NCBI GenBank assembly: GCA_002414905.1
Contig: DIAY01000109.1
Span: 1 to 36,855, forward strand
Source of the DNA: Holophagales bacterium UBA5066
GTDB taxonomy: Bacteria > Acidobacteriota > Thermoanaerobaculia > UBA5066
Direction: 5' to 3'
Length of the DNA stretch: 36,855 nt
A program made the position numbers and the translations under genes. The first letter of the stretch is position 1; every line of letters starts with the position of its first letter. A model generated the notes under the pieces. It was given only the letters and a program-made list of their open reading frames with translations. It had not been told where the DNA came from and did not search any database. Below are positions 1-8,110 of the stretch, piece by piece.

Positions 1-102
1 ATCCTGGAGCTGTCCTGGGAGGGGGATGGGACGTTCAAGGTCCACAACAGGTCCACCGGGTCCGTCCACTTCATCCTGGACGTGAACGGAACCTTTCAAT
101 AG
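1..102 (+). CDS. C-terminal end of a secreted protein carrying the shared C-terminal module (partial)
   Basis: Reading frame 1 is open from the window edge to TAG at 100-102 and encodes 33 residues. They match the end of the module found in the next five secreted proteins: a GDGTFKV strand, then a TGSVHFILDVNG segment and the stop. Only the last quarter of the module is visible, so the function of the gene cannot be told. It shows that the family of genes with this ending continues upstream of the window. The DNA for the final HFILDV segment is nearly identical to that at about 2085-2105, which suggests recent duplication or gene conversion. Confidence 0.8.
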   Translation: MLELSWEGDGTFKVHNRSTGSVHFILDVNGTFQ

Positions 103-260
103 ATGAGAGAGGAGTTCAATAAAACGAGCGACGAAAACCGTCTCAGCACATTTATGGTCGCGGCAAGCGGAGCGTGACCCGCTGACACTACGAGATGAGG
201 AGGAGCGCCCCCCCGTGACCTCGTTCGCTGGCAAGCCGGCCTTCAAAAGGCTAGATTCGA

Positions 261-280
261 GGATGCGAATGTTCGCGTCC
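261..280 (+). promoter_or_regulatory. Hairpin in the leader of the small secreted protein gene
   Basis: GGATGCGAA (261-269) and TTCGCGTCC (272-280) pair over nine positions with one G-U pair. The hairpin lies in the 210-base gap before the gene at 313 and just after a TAGATT -10-like hexamer at 252-257. It has no T-tract, so it is a leader structure rather than a clear terminator. Nothing else stands out in 103-312. Confidence 0.25.
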
Positions 281-312
281 GGCTGCTGGTTTAGTCGGAA
301 GGGGGTTTGATC

Positions 313-771
313 ATGGGAACGCGAATAATGGTCCTGGCCGTCCTGGTTGCGGGTTTGCCCGGACCCCGTGCGGCGGCAGTGATGCCATCGGATGCCAGGC
401 CCTCGGACTCGGACAAGGGGGCGGCGGCGACCGCTGGAACGAGCGCGGTGGCGGACGAACCGAGTGGCAGTCTCGTCCTCTATTGGGATGAGACGAAGGA
501 GCGCCTTACCCCGACTCCGATCCTCGGAGCCAGGACCGTCGAGCTTTCCCTTGCCGATCGCAAGATGCTCAGGCGGTCGGACGCAGGGCTCAAGCAGATG
601 CAGACCGCTGACCAGGCCGGCGGGACGACCGTCAACATCGAGGGACGGTTTCAGAGCGTCTACGTCTCGCTCCTGGACTCTTCCGGGAGGCTGCGGGTCA
701 TCTGCCTCGATGGGGAGCCGCGGGCCGACAGAGTTCAGGCGGCGAAGAACGGGGCCTCCCATGGGCACTAG
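313..771 (+). CDS. Small secreted protein translationally coupled to the downstream metalloprotease
   Basis: The product has 152 residues. ATG 313 is preferred over TTG 307 because AAGGGGG at about 299-305 is well spaced from the ATG. Residues 1-22 form a signal peptide (a hydrophobic stretch ending in RAAA). A low-complexity Ala/Ser/Asp stretch follows, then a compact part with SLVLYWDE, a basic middle and RFQSVYVSLLDSSGRLRV. The only cysteine is in VICLDGE near the C-terminus. I do not recognise a family. The metalloprotease ATG (761) lies inside the end of this gene, an 11-base overlap, so the two are probably made together. A role as secretion partner, inhibitor or activator of the protease is inference from that coupling alone. 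Confidence 0.8.
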   Translation: MGTRIMVLAVLVAGLPGPRAAAVMPSDARPSDSDKGAAATAGTSAVADEPSGSLVLYWDETKERLTPTPILGARTVELSLADRKMLRRSDAGLKQMQTADQAGGTTVNIEGRFQSVYVSLLDSSGRLRVICLDGEPRADRVQAAKNGASHGH

Positions 772-2119
772 AGGACACTCTCGTGTCCTCCCCGTCTTCG
801 TGCTCGCCGCCGTAGCGGTTCTGGTTAGCTCCGGGTCCGCGTCTGGTGCCGTCGTGACAGTTATCAACAATGACGGGGTGGGGGAGGGCTTTAACGATCC
901 CACGGCTGCGGCGCCCATTGGAGGCAACTCAGGCACGTCGATCGGCGCTCAACGACTGATCGTCTTTCAGGCGGCCGCCTCGGCCTGGGGTACCCGGCTC
1001 ACTAGCAGTGTCGCAATCGTGGTCGCGGCCCAGTTCAACCCACTCACGTGTTCGGCGTACAGTGCGGTTCTGGGCTCTGCGGGACCGACCACCGTGCACA
1101 CGAATTTTACAGGGGCCCCGTTCGCGTCGACTTTCTACGTGCAGGCGCTGGCAAACAAGCTCGCCGGCTCGGACCTGAGCGGAGCCAACCCGGATATCAC
1201 GGCGCAATTCAACTCGCAGATCGGTACCACCGGCTGCCTTCAAAACTCGGGCTGGTACTACGGGCTCGACCATCAGGCGCCGTCGAATCGCGTCGACCTC
1301 TTCGCAGTGGTCGAGCACGAGATCGGCCACGGCCTCGGTTTCCTCTCACTGGTGGACACCTTGACTGGAGCGAAGTTCAACGGCTCCGACGACGCCTACA
1401 TGCGGAACCTCGAGGACCACTCTCTCGTTAAGTCGTGGCCAAATATGACAGATGAAGAGCGCCTTTCATCTATGACCGATACAGGGGACCTCCACTGGAT
1501 TGGTGCCGCTGCCACGGCGCACGCGGGCCAGTTCAGCTCCGGCGTCGCCTCGGGTCACCTGCAGATGTACGCCCCGAGCCCGTTCGCCCCCGGTTCCTCG
1601 GTTTCCCACTGGGACACAGCTCTCTTCCCGAACGAACTCATGGAACCAAGCTATGTCGCCGGCGCTTCCATCCTTGCGACCGACGAACTGATGTCCGACA
1701 TCGGCTGGGGGACACTCAACATGGGCACGGTGGGCACGCGCTTCTATCCGCTGTCGCCGTGTCGCGTCCTCGACACCCGTCTTCCAAACGGCCCGCTGGG
1801 CGGGCCGGTTCTCTCGGCGAACCAGACGCGGACGTTCGATGCCACGACGACGACCCCCACGTGTGGGATACCAGCGACGGCCAAGACCCTCACAGTCAAC
1901 TACACGGTTGCGAACGCGCAGCTGGCCGGCGAGCTGAGGGCCTTCGCCGGGAACACGCCCTGGACCGGGACGAGCGTCATCAACTTCAAGGTGGGCGCGG
2001 CGCGGGCGAACAACGGGCACCTCATGCTGGCGACCGACGGAACAGGCACGTTCCAGGTCACGAATGCTTCAGCGGGGACCGTGCACTTCATCCTGGACGT
2101 GAGCGGCTACTATGAGTGA
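761..2119 (+). CDS. Secreted zinc metalloprotease with shared C-terminal module
   Basis: The product has 452 residues. The frame is open further upstream, but ATG 761 begins a proper signal peptide (basic start, then VLPVFVLAAVAVLVSSG, cleaved near SASGA). The zinc site HEIGHGLGFL starts at residue 186, with H186, E187 and H190 as expected metal ligand, general base and metal ligand. The eleventh position, His or Asp in metzincins, is Ser196 here, so the third ligand must be elsewhere; the SDDAY and LEDH segments just after are candidates. An ELMEP segment follows later and may be a Met-turn. Residues 328-452 (nt 1742-2116) are the shared module, with the PCRVLDTR start, CGIPATA, RANNGH and HFILDVSGYY end. 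Probably a secreted endopeptidase of unknown substrate. Confidence 0.88.
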   Translation: MGTRGHSRVLPVFVLAAVAVLVSSGSASGAVVTVINNDGVGEGFNDPTAAAPIGGNSGTSIGAQRLIVFQAAASAWGTRLTSSVAIVVAAQFNPLTCSAYSAVLGSAGPTTVHTNFTGAPFASTFYVQALANKLAGSDLSGANPDITAQFNSQIGTTGCLQNSGWYYGLDHQAPSNRVDLFAVVEHEIGHGLGFLSLVDTLTGAKFNGSDDAYMRNLEDHSLVKSWPNMTDEERLSSMTDTGDLHWIGAAATAHAGQFSSGVASGHLQMYAPSPFAPGSSVSHWDTALFPNELMEPSYVAGASILATDELMSDIGWGTLNMGTVGTRFYPLSPCRVLDTRLPNGPLGGPVLSANQTRTFDATTTTPTCGIPATAKTLTVNYTVANAQLAGELRAFAGNTPWTGTSVINFKVGAARANNGHLMLATDGTGTFQVTNASAGTVHFILDVSGYYE

Positions 2120-2255
2120 GGTCGGAGGGTTTGTGACTCTGCCCGCTTGCGATCGATCGACCCCGGGCTCGGCAGGTGGAACGCTCTGTGTGCCCGCCCG
2201 GAACGAGGATTCTCGGGTCAGAGAACCGCAGCGGCGTTCGCTCGGAAAAGGCAGC

Positions 2256-4067
2256 ATGCAGCTACGCCGGCGGTTCGCCCTCGTGGGCCTCGCTGTCATC
2301 CTCTCCCAAGGCCCGGAATGCCTCGGAGACGGGCGTCAGGCAATCCCCTCATTCGATGGTGTTCTCTTGCCGCCGGTCATCGCGAGGACCGCCGGCGAGT
2401 CTGCACCTGCTCCGGGCCCGGCCTTCAGCCTCTTCCAGCCGCTTGCGGGCGAGCCCGTTAACGGGTTTCCGAACTGGCAGGAGCGAGTCATTCACGAGTG
2501 GATCAACAGGGCTCGGGTGGATCCCCAGGCCGATCTCGCCGGGTGCCCCGCCGGCAACTGCCCGGAGAACACCGGCGGCTGCTATGTTTCGCAGGATCCT
2601 CTCATCTGGAGCACCGCCGTCGGCAAGGCTGCGCGCTTTCATTCGGCCGAGATGGCGAGACAGGGCTTTTTCTCCCACCCTTCGCATTGCACTCTCGTGC
2701 CGAACCTCAACAGCCTCTACCCGGGCAGCTGCGACGGGAGCGCGGCCTGTTCCTGTGCGGGTGGAATCTCGTTCTGCAACCCAGCCTGCACGGACACGTG
2801 GGGAAGAATCTCCCTCTTCGGTGCGACAGGGACGGGCGAGATCATCGCAGCGGGCTACACGACGGTGAACGACGCCTTCTACGGGTGGCTCTGGGAAGAC
2901 TCGAACTCGACTTCCTGTTCCCTCTACCAGAATCCGAGCCCGCCCTACGATACCAACGGACACAGGTGGCTCATCCTGAGGTCTACAAGTGCCGTCGGTA
3001 CGGGATACGAAAGCGTCGCGGGAAGCCCCTACACGAGGTATTACACCGGCGACTTCGGCGGCGCGAACAGCCCCATACCGAAAATCCCGTCGGGAGCCCA
3101 CTATCCGCAACAGGCCTCGAGCATCGACTTCTGGGCAAACTGGAAGGACTCCGCAGGCCCCCAGACCGCCGCCGTAAACGTCGACGGCACGTGCCACCCG
3201 ATGAGCTTGCAACGGGGCTCGGCGACGAACGGCGCCTGGGCGGCGACGGGTGTCTCGGGTCTCGGAACCGGCTGCCCCCGCTACTACTTCACGTTCGTCG
3301 ACTCGGGTGGGACGGAGAACACCTACCCGTCGACCGGTTCCTACGGTATCGGCAACACATCCTGTGCCGACTGGAGTTCGTCGCGGCCAGCGGCGTGCGC
3401 ACTGCCCGGCCTGACCGTGACGGCGATCAGCCCGAACGCCGGGTCCACCGCGGGCGGGACGGTGGTGACGATCACCGGGACGAACTTCGCCGCCACGCCC
3501 ACGATCACCGTCGGCGGTACCGCCGCCACCGGCGTGGTCTTCGTCAACTCGACGACGCTCACCGCCACGACGCCCGCGCACGCAACCGGCATCGTGAACG
3601 TCGTCGTCACGAATCCCGACGCCCAGGTCGGGACGCTGACGGCCGGCTACGCGTACCTCCCGCCGCCGTCCGCATCGCGCTACTACGTCATCACCCCGTG
3701 CCGCCTGTTCGATACCCGCAACGCCGCCGGAGCGGACGCGGCCGCGCCCGTCCTCGCGGCCAGCTCGACCCGGACGTTCGATGTGACGGGCCGTTGCGGG
3801 GTGCCCGACACCGCGCTCGCACTTACCGTCAACGTCACGGTGACCGGGCCTGGCGCGACCGGGGAGTTGCGGCTTTTCCCGGGGAATGGCCTCAGCCCCA
3901 ACCCGCCCGCGAGCACGATCTCGTTCGCCGCCGGCAAGACCCGGGCGAATAACGCCACCGTTCGCATGTCTACCGACGGAAACGCCACCCTCAAGGTCCA
4001 GAACGTCTCCGCCAGCACGGTCCACTTCATTCTCGATGTGTCGGGCTACTACCTCCTTGCGCCGTAG
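2256..4067 (+). CDS. Secreted CAP-superfamily (SCP/PR1-like) protein with IPT/TIG domain and shared C-terminal module
   Basis: The product has 603 residues. The frame opens at 2112, but ATG 2256 starts the signal peptide (MQLRRRFALVGLAVILS) and follows GGAAAAGG, so it is chosen. Residues about 78-330 resemble a CAP domain: an INRAR helix, a FHSAEMA segment, FSHPSHC, a GTGEIIAAG segment in place of the usual GENI motif, and GHRWLIL. Many cysteines in this part (CPAGNCPE, CSCAGG, CNPAC) suggest disulfides. Residues about 386-470 are an IPT/TIG immunoglobulin-like domain (ISPNAGSTAGGTVVTITG). Residues 476-603 are the shared module (YYVITPCRLFDTR to HFILDVSGYY). CAP domains bind lipids or act extracellularly; the exact role here is unknown. 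The end overlaps the next gene's signal peptide coding. Confidence 0.88.
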   Translation: MQLRRRFALVGLAVILSQGPECLGDGRQAIPSFDGVLLPPVIARTAGESAPAPGPAFSLFQPLAGEPVNGFPNWQERVIHEWINRARVDPQADLAGCPAGNCPENTGGCYVSQDPLIWSTAVGKAARFHSAEMARQGFFSHPSHCTLVPNLNSLYPGSCDGSAACSCAGGISFCNPACTDTWGRISLFGATGTGEIIAAGYTTVNDAFYGWLWEDSNSTSCSLYQNPSPPYDTNGHRWLILRSTSAVGTGYESVAGSPYTRYYTGDFGGANSPIPKIPSGAHYPQQASSIDFWANWKDSAGPQTAAVNVDGTCHPMSLQRGSATNGAWAATGVSGLGTGCPRYYFTFVDSGGTENTYPSTGSYGIGNTSCADWSSSRPAACALPGLTVTAISPNAGSTAGGTVVTITGTNFAATPTITVGGTAATGVVFVNSTTLTATTPAHATGIVNVVVTNPDAQVGTLTAGYAYLPPPSASRYYVITPCRLFDTRNAAGADAAAPVLAASSTRTFDVTGRCGVPDTALALTVNVTVTGPGATGELRLFPGNGLSPNPPASTISFAAGKTRANNATVRMSTDGNATLKVQNVSASTVHFILDVSGYYLLAP

Positions 4068-5442
4068 CGGGGCGCGCATCGCCCCGCTCCTGGCGGTCGC
4101 CGCGCTCCTCGCCGGCCCGCTTGCGGGTCAGCCGGTGCGCGGCGGAGCGCTGCCCACCCTCTTCCCGCCCGACAACTGGTGGAACGTGGACGTCAGCGCA
4201 GCCCCTCTCGACCCGGGGAGCGCTGGCTTCCTCCAGTTCATCGGCCTTCTTAAGGGCCTTCACCCCGATTTCGGGGGCGACGATCACGATGCGCCGCCCG
4301 GAATCTACGGGATGGTCTACATGACCGTCCCCGGGGACCAGGCGCTCGAGCCGATGGCGTTCGACTACGCCGACGAGAGCGACGACGGTGCTCCCGGCCG
4401 GCCCGCCGGCTATCCGATACCGGTGGAGGCGAAGACGCAGACGAAGTGGATCGAAGGGGGCTACCCGGGCAACTCCGACGTAGATGGCGACAAGCACCTG
4501 CTCATCGTCGATCGCGACAACCGGGTCCTCTTCGAGACCTGGAACACGCGGTGCATTCCTGCCGGCTCGCCGTCCTGCACCTGGCGGGCGGGCTCGGGAG
4601 CGGTCTTTCTCCTCGACTCGAACCAGCGCCGGCCGGAGACCTGGACGAGCGCCGACGCGGCGGGGCTGGCGATTCTCCCGGGTCTCGTGAGGTACGACGA
4701 GGCCTTCGGGACGACCCCGATCCGGCACGCCTTCCGGGTGACCACGCGAGGCACGAACGGCTACGTCTACCCCGCCTCGCATGCGGCCGGAACCCGGGCC
4801 GGTGCGCCGCCGATGGGGGCCCGCCTGAGGTTGAAGGCGTCGAAAGACATCTCCGGGCATCCGGCGGCGGTTCAGCGCATCTTTCAGGCGATGAAGACCT
4901 ACGGCCTGATCGTGGCCGACAACGGGTCCGACCTGTTCGTCCAGGGGACCTACGACACCCGGTGGGACAACGACGTTCTGAACGACGCGTTCGGAAGCAT
5001 CGAGGCCCCGGACTTCGAGGTGATCCAGCTGGGCTGGAAGCCGGCCGTGGCGGCCTCGGCGCCGGCCGCGGGGCTCCACACGCTGGCGCCCTGCCGGGTC
5101 GTCGACACGCGGAACACCCCAGGCCCCTACGGCGGCCCCGCCCTGGCGCCCGCCTCCGAAAGGGTTTTCGTCGTGGCGGGAAAGTGCGGCGTACCCGCCA
5201 CAGCCCGGGCGGTCTCCGTGAACCTGACGATCACCCAGCCCGCGGCCGCGGGCACCCTGCGAGCCTTTCCCGGGGACGGCGAGCCCACGACGGCCTCGGC
5301 CCTGACTTTCCCCGCGGGCCGCACCCGGGCCAACAACGCGATCCTGATGCTCAGCTCTTCCGGGAGCGGGGCGCTGGCCGTGAAAAGCGAGTCCGCGGGC
5401 ACCGCACATCTTCTGATTGACGTAAACGGTTATCTGAAATGA
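4036..5442 (+). CDS. Secreted protein of unknown fold with shared C-terminal module
   Basis: The product has 468 residues if ATG 4036 is used; TTG 4057 is an alternative and neither has a clear ribosome site. The start overlaps the end of the CAP gene by 32 bases in another frame. The signal peptide is IAPLLAVAALLAGPLAG. The mature part, about residues 35-340, starts LFPPDNWWNVDVS and contains LHPDFGGDDHDAP, a DVDGDKHLLIVDRDNR segment, YPASHAAG, and GLIVADNGSDLFVQGT then DTRWDND. I have seen this motif set in secreted proteins of several phyla but cannot name a function. Paired acidic residues and Trp-rich motifs would fit a carbohydrate-active or metal-binding fold; that is a guess. The shared module runs from nt 5074 (LHTLAPCRVVDTR) to the LIDVNGYLK end. 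Confidence 0.82.
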   Translation: MCRATTSLRRSGARIAPLLAVAALLAGPLAGQPVRGGALPTLFPPDNWWNVDVSAAPLDPGSAGFLQFIGLLKGLHPDFGGDDHDAPPGIYGMVYMTVPGDQALEPMAFDYADESDDGAPGRPAGYPIPVEAKTQTKWIEGGYPGNSDVDGDKHLLIVDRDNRVLFETWNTRCIPAGSPSCTWRAGSGAVFLLDSNQRRPETWTSADAAGLAILPGLVRYDEAFGTTPIRHAFRVTTRGTNGYVYPASHAAGTRAGAPPMGARLRLKASKDISGHPAAVQRIFQAMKTYGLIVADNGSDLFVQGTYDTRWDNDVLNDAFGSIEAPDFEVIQLGWKPAVAASAPAAGLHTLAPCRVVDTRNTPGPYGGPALAPASERVFVVAGKCGVPATARAVSVNLTITQPAAAGTLRAFPGDGEPTTASALTFPAGRTRANNAILMLSSSGSGALAVKSESAGTAHLLIDVNGYLK

Positions 5443-5463
5443 GAATAGAATTTGCGTTTCAGC

Positions 5464-5469
5464 AGGAGG
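5464..5469 (+). promoter_or_regulatory. Strong ribosome binding site for the stand-alone module gene
   Basis: AGGAGG lies four bases before ATG 5474. It is the best Shine-Dalgarno sequence in this cluster and suggests high expression of the stand-alone module. A TTGACG at 5417-5422 and GAGAAT at 5441-5446, 18 bases apart, could be a promoter inside the end of the preceding gene, but this is weak. Confidence 0.6.
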
Positions 5470-5473
5470 CCGC

Positions 5474-5980
5474 ATGAAGAACCTCGTCAACATAGTCCGA
5501 ACCCTGAGCCTCGGGGCTCTTGCGGCCACCGCGCTCGCATCGGGTCTGGCGGAGGCCCAGGCGGGCCCGTACCAGTACTACGCCGTCTCGCCGTGCCGGG
5601 TCTACGACACGCGGACCGGCCTGCCGTCGGCGGGTGGGACGAACGGCGGAATCATGTATACGGCCACTCCGCGGAGTTTCCGTATGAGAAACCTTTGCGG
5701 CATTCCGACTACTGCGGCCGCGGTGTCGGTGAACCTGACTGTCACCAACCCTCAGGCGGTCCAGGGTGACCTCCGTGTCGCTCCGTATCCTGGGGCGTTC
5801 CCGGCGCAGTCGACTTCGAACTACTACGCGGGAGAAACGGTGGCGAACGGAGCGATCGTCCCCTTGGGAACCGTGAACCCGGGAACGGGCGCAGATATCC
5901 AGATAGATGCTGCTGGTGCCCCCTTTACGCAGCCATGGTCGTACCACCTCCTGATCGACGTGAACGGGTACTTCCAATAG
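5474..5980 (+). CDS. Stand-alone secreted copy of the shared C-terminal module
   Basis: The product has 168 residues: a signal peptide of about 29 residues (MKNLVNIVRTLSLGALAATA, cut near AEAQA) and then only the module. The module begins YQYYAVSPCRVYDTR, has a longer insertion after DTR (GGTNGGIMYT), the second cysteine in LCGIPTTAAAVSVNLTVT, and ends HLLIDVNGYFQ. It is longer than the fused copies because of two loops (around FPAQSTSNYYAG and GTGADIQ). Because the module is exported by itself, it must fold and act alone; a structural or adhesive surface subunit to which the fused proteins dock is one possibility. No other domain is present. Confidence 0.88.
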   Translation: MKNLVNIVRTLSLGALAATALASGLAEAQAGPYQYYAVSPCRVYDTRTGLPSAGGTNGGIMYTATPRSFRMRNLCGIPTTAAAVSVNLTVTNPQAVQGDLRVAPYPGAFPAQSTSNYYAGETVANGAIVPLGTVNPGTGADIQIDAAGAPFTQPWSYHLLIDVNGYFQ

Positions 5981-6092
5981 CGGACACGATTTCTTCTCCG
6001 GAGGCTCCGTTGCTCGACCTGGAGCCGGAACCGGGAGAGTCGTGGCTGTGGGGCCGAACGGGAACGGGGCCGGGAAGGCTCGGGAAAGTCGT

Positions 6093-7925
6093 ATGAAATG
6101 GCTTCTCGTACTTGTCGTGGCGGTGGCGCTCCTCATCGCTCCGTTCGCCGTGCAGGCTCAGCAGTCGGTCCCCTACAAGGCTGGATGGCCACAGGACACA
6201 GGTCTTCTGGTCGACCGCTCGTCCCCCGCAGTGGGAAACCTGGATGACGATGCCGATCTGGAGATCGTCGTCGGAACCGTGGGAAAGAAGGTTTACGCTT
6301 TCAACCCGGATGGAAGCGTCGTCCCGGGCTGGCCGGTGACCGTCTCCGCCGAGGTGAATTCGAGCCCGGCTATCGGCGATATCGACGGGGACGGGTATGA
6401 CGAGGTCATCGTGGGCGTGGGCTGGCAGGACCTCACGAACGACGGAGCGATCTACGCGTTCCGCCGAGATGGTCAGGTCATGCCGGGGTGGCCCGTCGTC
6501 ATGGGAGACCGGAACCTGGGGCCGAACGGTCACCCTGACGGGGTCTTCGCCACACCGGCCTTGGTCGATCTCGATCTCGACGGCAAGCTCGATGTCGTCG
6601 TTGGAGGTTTCGACCAGTATCTCTATGCCCTGAGATACGACGGACAGGCCGTAGCCGGGGCATGGCCGTTCTTCCTTTACGACAGCACGTGGTCCTCCGC
6701 AGCCGTCGGCGACCTCGACGGGGACGGGGAGCCCGAGATCGTAATCGGCGCCTACACGCACGCGGGCTTTCCGCCTGGTCTCCCCACGGTGAACGGCGGG
6801 GGGATCATGTGGGTCCTCAGCCGCACAGGGGCTGTGAAGCCAGGCTGGCCCCGGGTCTTCGACCTCCACATCGACTCGTCGCCCGCACTCGGAGATCTCG
6901 ACGGTGATGGAGATCTCGAGATCGTCGTGGGCACCGGGCAGGAGGTCGGAGCAACGGCGGGGCGCAAGGTCTATGCGATGCATCACGACGGGACGAACGT
7001 CACGAACTGGCCCGTTTCGACCGGTGCGTACGTTTGGCCGTCGCCGGCTCTGGCCGACCTGGACGGGAACGGTCGTCCCGAAGTGATCATCTCGTGTGAG
7101 GACGGGAAGCTCCACGCCTGGAAGCTCGACGGGACTCCTCTGGCGGGCTGGCCGGTGCAGCCGCTCAACGAAAGCGGCCTCAACGGCGGCATGAGCGGAT
7201 CTCCAGTGGCAGTCGATCTCAACGGGGATGGGGCGCCCGAGGTGCTGGTTCCGATCGGATGGGACATCGTCGGGTTTGCCGGAAACGGCAGCCTCTTCAA
7301 ATACGGAGCCGAGACGCAGCTGCGCCTCCACACGTACTTCTCGGTCGGCGGTACGCCCACCGTTGCAGATATCGACGGGAATGGGCGGCTGGACGTGATC
7401 GTTGGCTCCGCGAACTCCGCGTACACCGCGGGACGCCTCTACGTATGGGAGCTTCCGGCGGCGGCCCTCCCGGGGTCCTCGCCCTGGCCGATGTTCCGCC
7501 AGGGGCCCACGCGAACGGGGCGTCTCTCTCTGACGGCGCCCTCCGCAACCTCGTTCTTCACCCTGACGCCGTGTCGTGTCTTCGACACCCGGGAAACATC
7601 TGGTCCGGCCGTGGGTGCACCTTCTCTGGCGGCAGGGTCACGCCGCGTCTTCCCGATGGCGGGAAAGTGCGGCATCCCTCACGATGCGAAGTCAGTGTCG
7701 ATCAACGTGACGGTGACGCAGGCAGGAGCCGCGGGGGACGTCAGAGTTACCCCGGGTGACCAGCTGACGGCCTTGACGTCGACGTTGAGCTTTGCCGTCG
7801 GGCGTACCCGGGCGAGCGTGACGCTCATGCGCCTTTCTTCGGACGGCATGGGAACGATCGCCGCGACGAACACCGCGACCGGCGCCGTTCACCTGATCGT
7901 CGACGTCAACGGATACCATCGCTGA
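6093..7925 (+). CDS. Secreted FG-GAP/VCBS-type beta-propeller protein with shared C-terminal module
   Basis: The product has 610 residues. ATG 6093 is chosen over GTG 6042 because it begins the signal peptide (MKWLLVLVVAVALLIAPFAV, cut near VQAQQ). Residues about 30-480 hold repeated blades with the calcium-loop pattern D-x-D-G-[DN]-G-x-x-E-[IV]-[VI]-[VI]-G (for example DIDGDGYDEVIVG, DLDGDGEPEIVIG, DLDGDGDLEIVVG, DLDGNGRPEVII), each followed by an AWxxDG-GWP strand pair. This is the integrin-alpha-like FG-GAP propeller, normally extracellular, calcium-binding and used in adhesion or ligand binding. The shared module runs from nt 7554 (FFTLTPCRVFDTR) to HLIVDVNGYHR. This gene ends the plus-strand secreted cluster and converges with the minus-strand glycan operon. 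Confidence 0.92.
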   Translation: MKWLLVLVVAVALLIAPFAVQAQQSVPYKAGWPQDTGLLVDRSSPAVGNLDDDADLEIVVGTVGKKVYAFNPDGSVVPGWPVTVSAEVNSSPAIGDIDGDGYDEVIVGVGWQDLTNDGAIYAFRRDGQVMPGWPVVMGDRNLGPNGHPDGVFATPALVDLDLDGKLDVVVGGFDQYLYALRYDGQAVAGAWPFFLYDSTWSSAAVGDLDGDGEPEIVIGAYTHAGFPPGLPTVNGGGIMWVLSRTGAVKPGWPRVFDLHIDSSPALGDLDGDGDLEIVVGTGQEVGATAGRKVYAMHHDGTNVTNWPVSTGAYVWPSPALADLDGNGRPEVIISCEDGKLHAWKLDGTPLAGWPVQPLNESGLNGGMSGSPVAVDLNGDGAPEVLVPIGWDIVGFAGNGSLFKYGAETQLRLHTYFSVGGTPTVADIDGNGRLDVIVGSANSAYTAGRLYVWELPAAALPGSSPWPMFRQGPTRTGRLSLTAPSATSFFTLTPCRVFDTRETSGPAVGAPSLAAGSRRVFPMAGKCGIPHDAKSVSINVTVTQAGAAGDVRVTPGDQLTALTSTLSFAVGRTRASVTLMRLSSDGMGTIAATNTATGAVHLIVDVNGYHR

Positions 7926-8110
7926 CGCGCCTCCGTCGGCCCGGAACGCACGCGTCGTCCGGCCGGAATCGAACGGGACGGCCGGAAGTCGGGTGCTCAG
8001 CTCGGGACCGCCGGCACGGTGTTCGGCACGATCGTCCCCGGAGGATCGCGCAGGTCGTCGTGGACGCTCCCGCGTACGACCCGTGAGGTCGAGAGGGGAG
8101 CCTCGCCGCC
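7926..8110. other. Convergent intergenic region without a clear gene
   Basis: These 185 bases lie between two converging genes. They contain GC-rich, partly self-complementary stretches around the two CGGCCGGAA segments near 7960-7985, but I could not find a convincing stem with a T-tract. Termination here is likely from the gene layout but no site is assigned. Confidence 0.4.

Noticed and set aside
392..760. Upstream extension of the metalloprotease frame
   Set aside because: It is Arg/Ser/Pro-rich, overlaps a real gene and would bury the signal peptide that starts at 761.
2349..4079. Minus-strand open frame of 576 codons
   Set aside because: It is the antisense of the CAP gene, with Arg/Gly-rich sequence and no ribosome site.
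1..7925. The shared C-terminal module as a PEP-CTERM or Type IX sorting signal
   Set aside because: There is no PEP motif, hydrophobic helix or Arg cluster at the end, and it is much longer than these signals with its own cysteine pattern.
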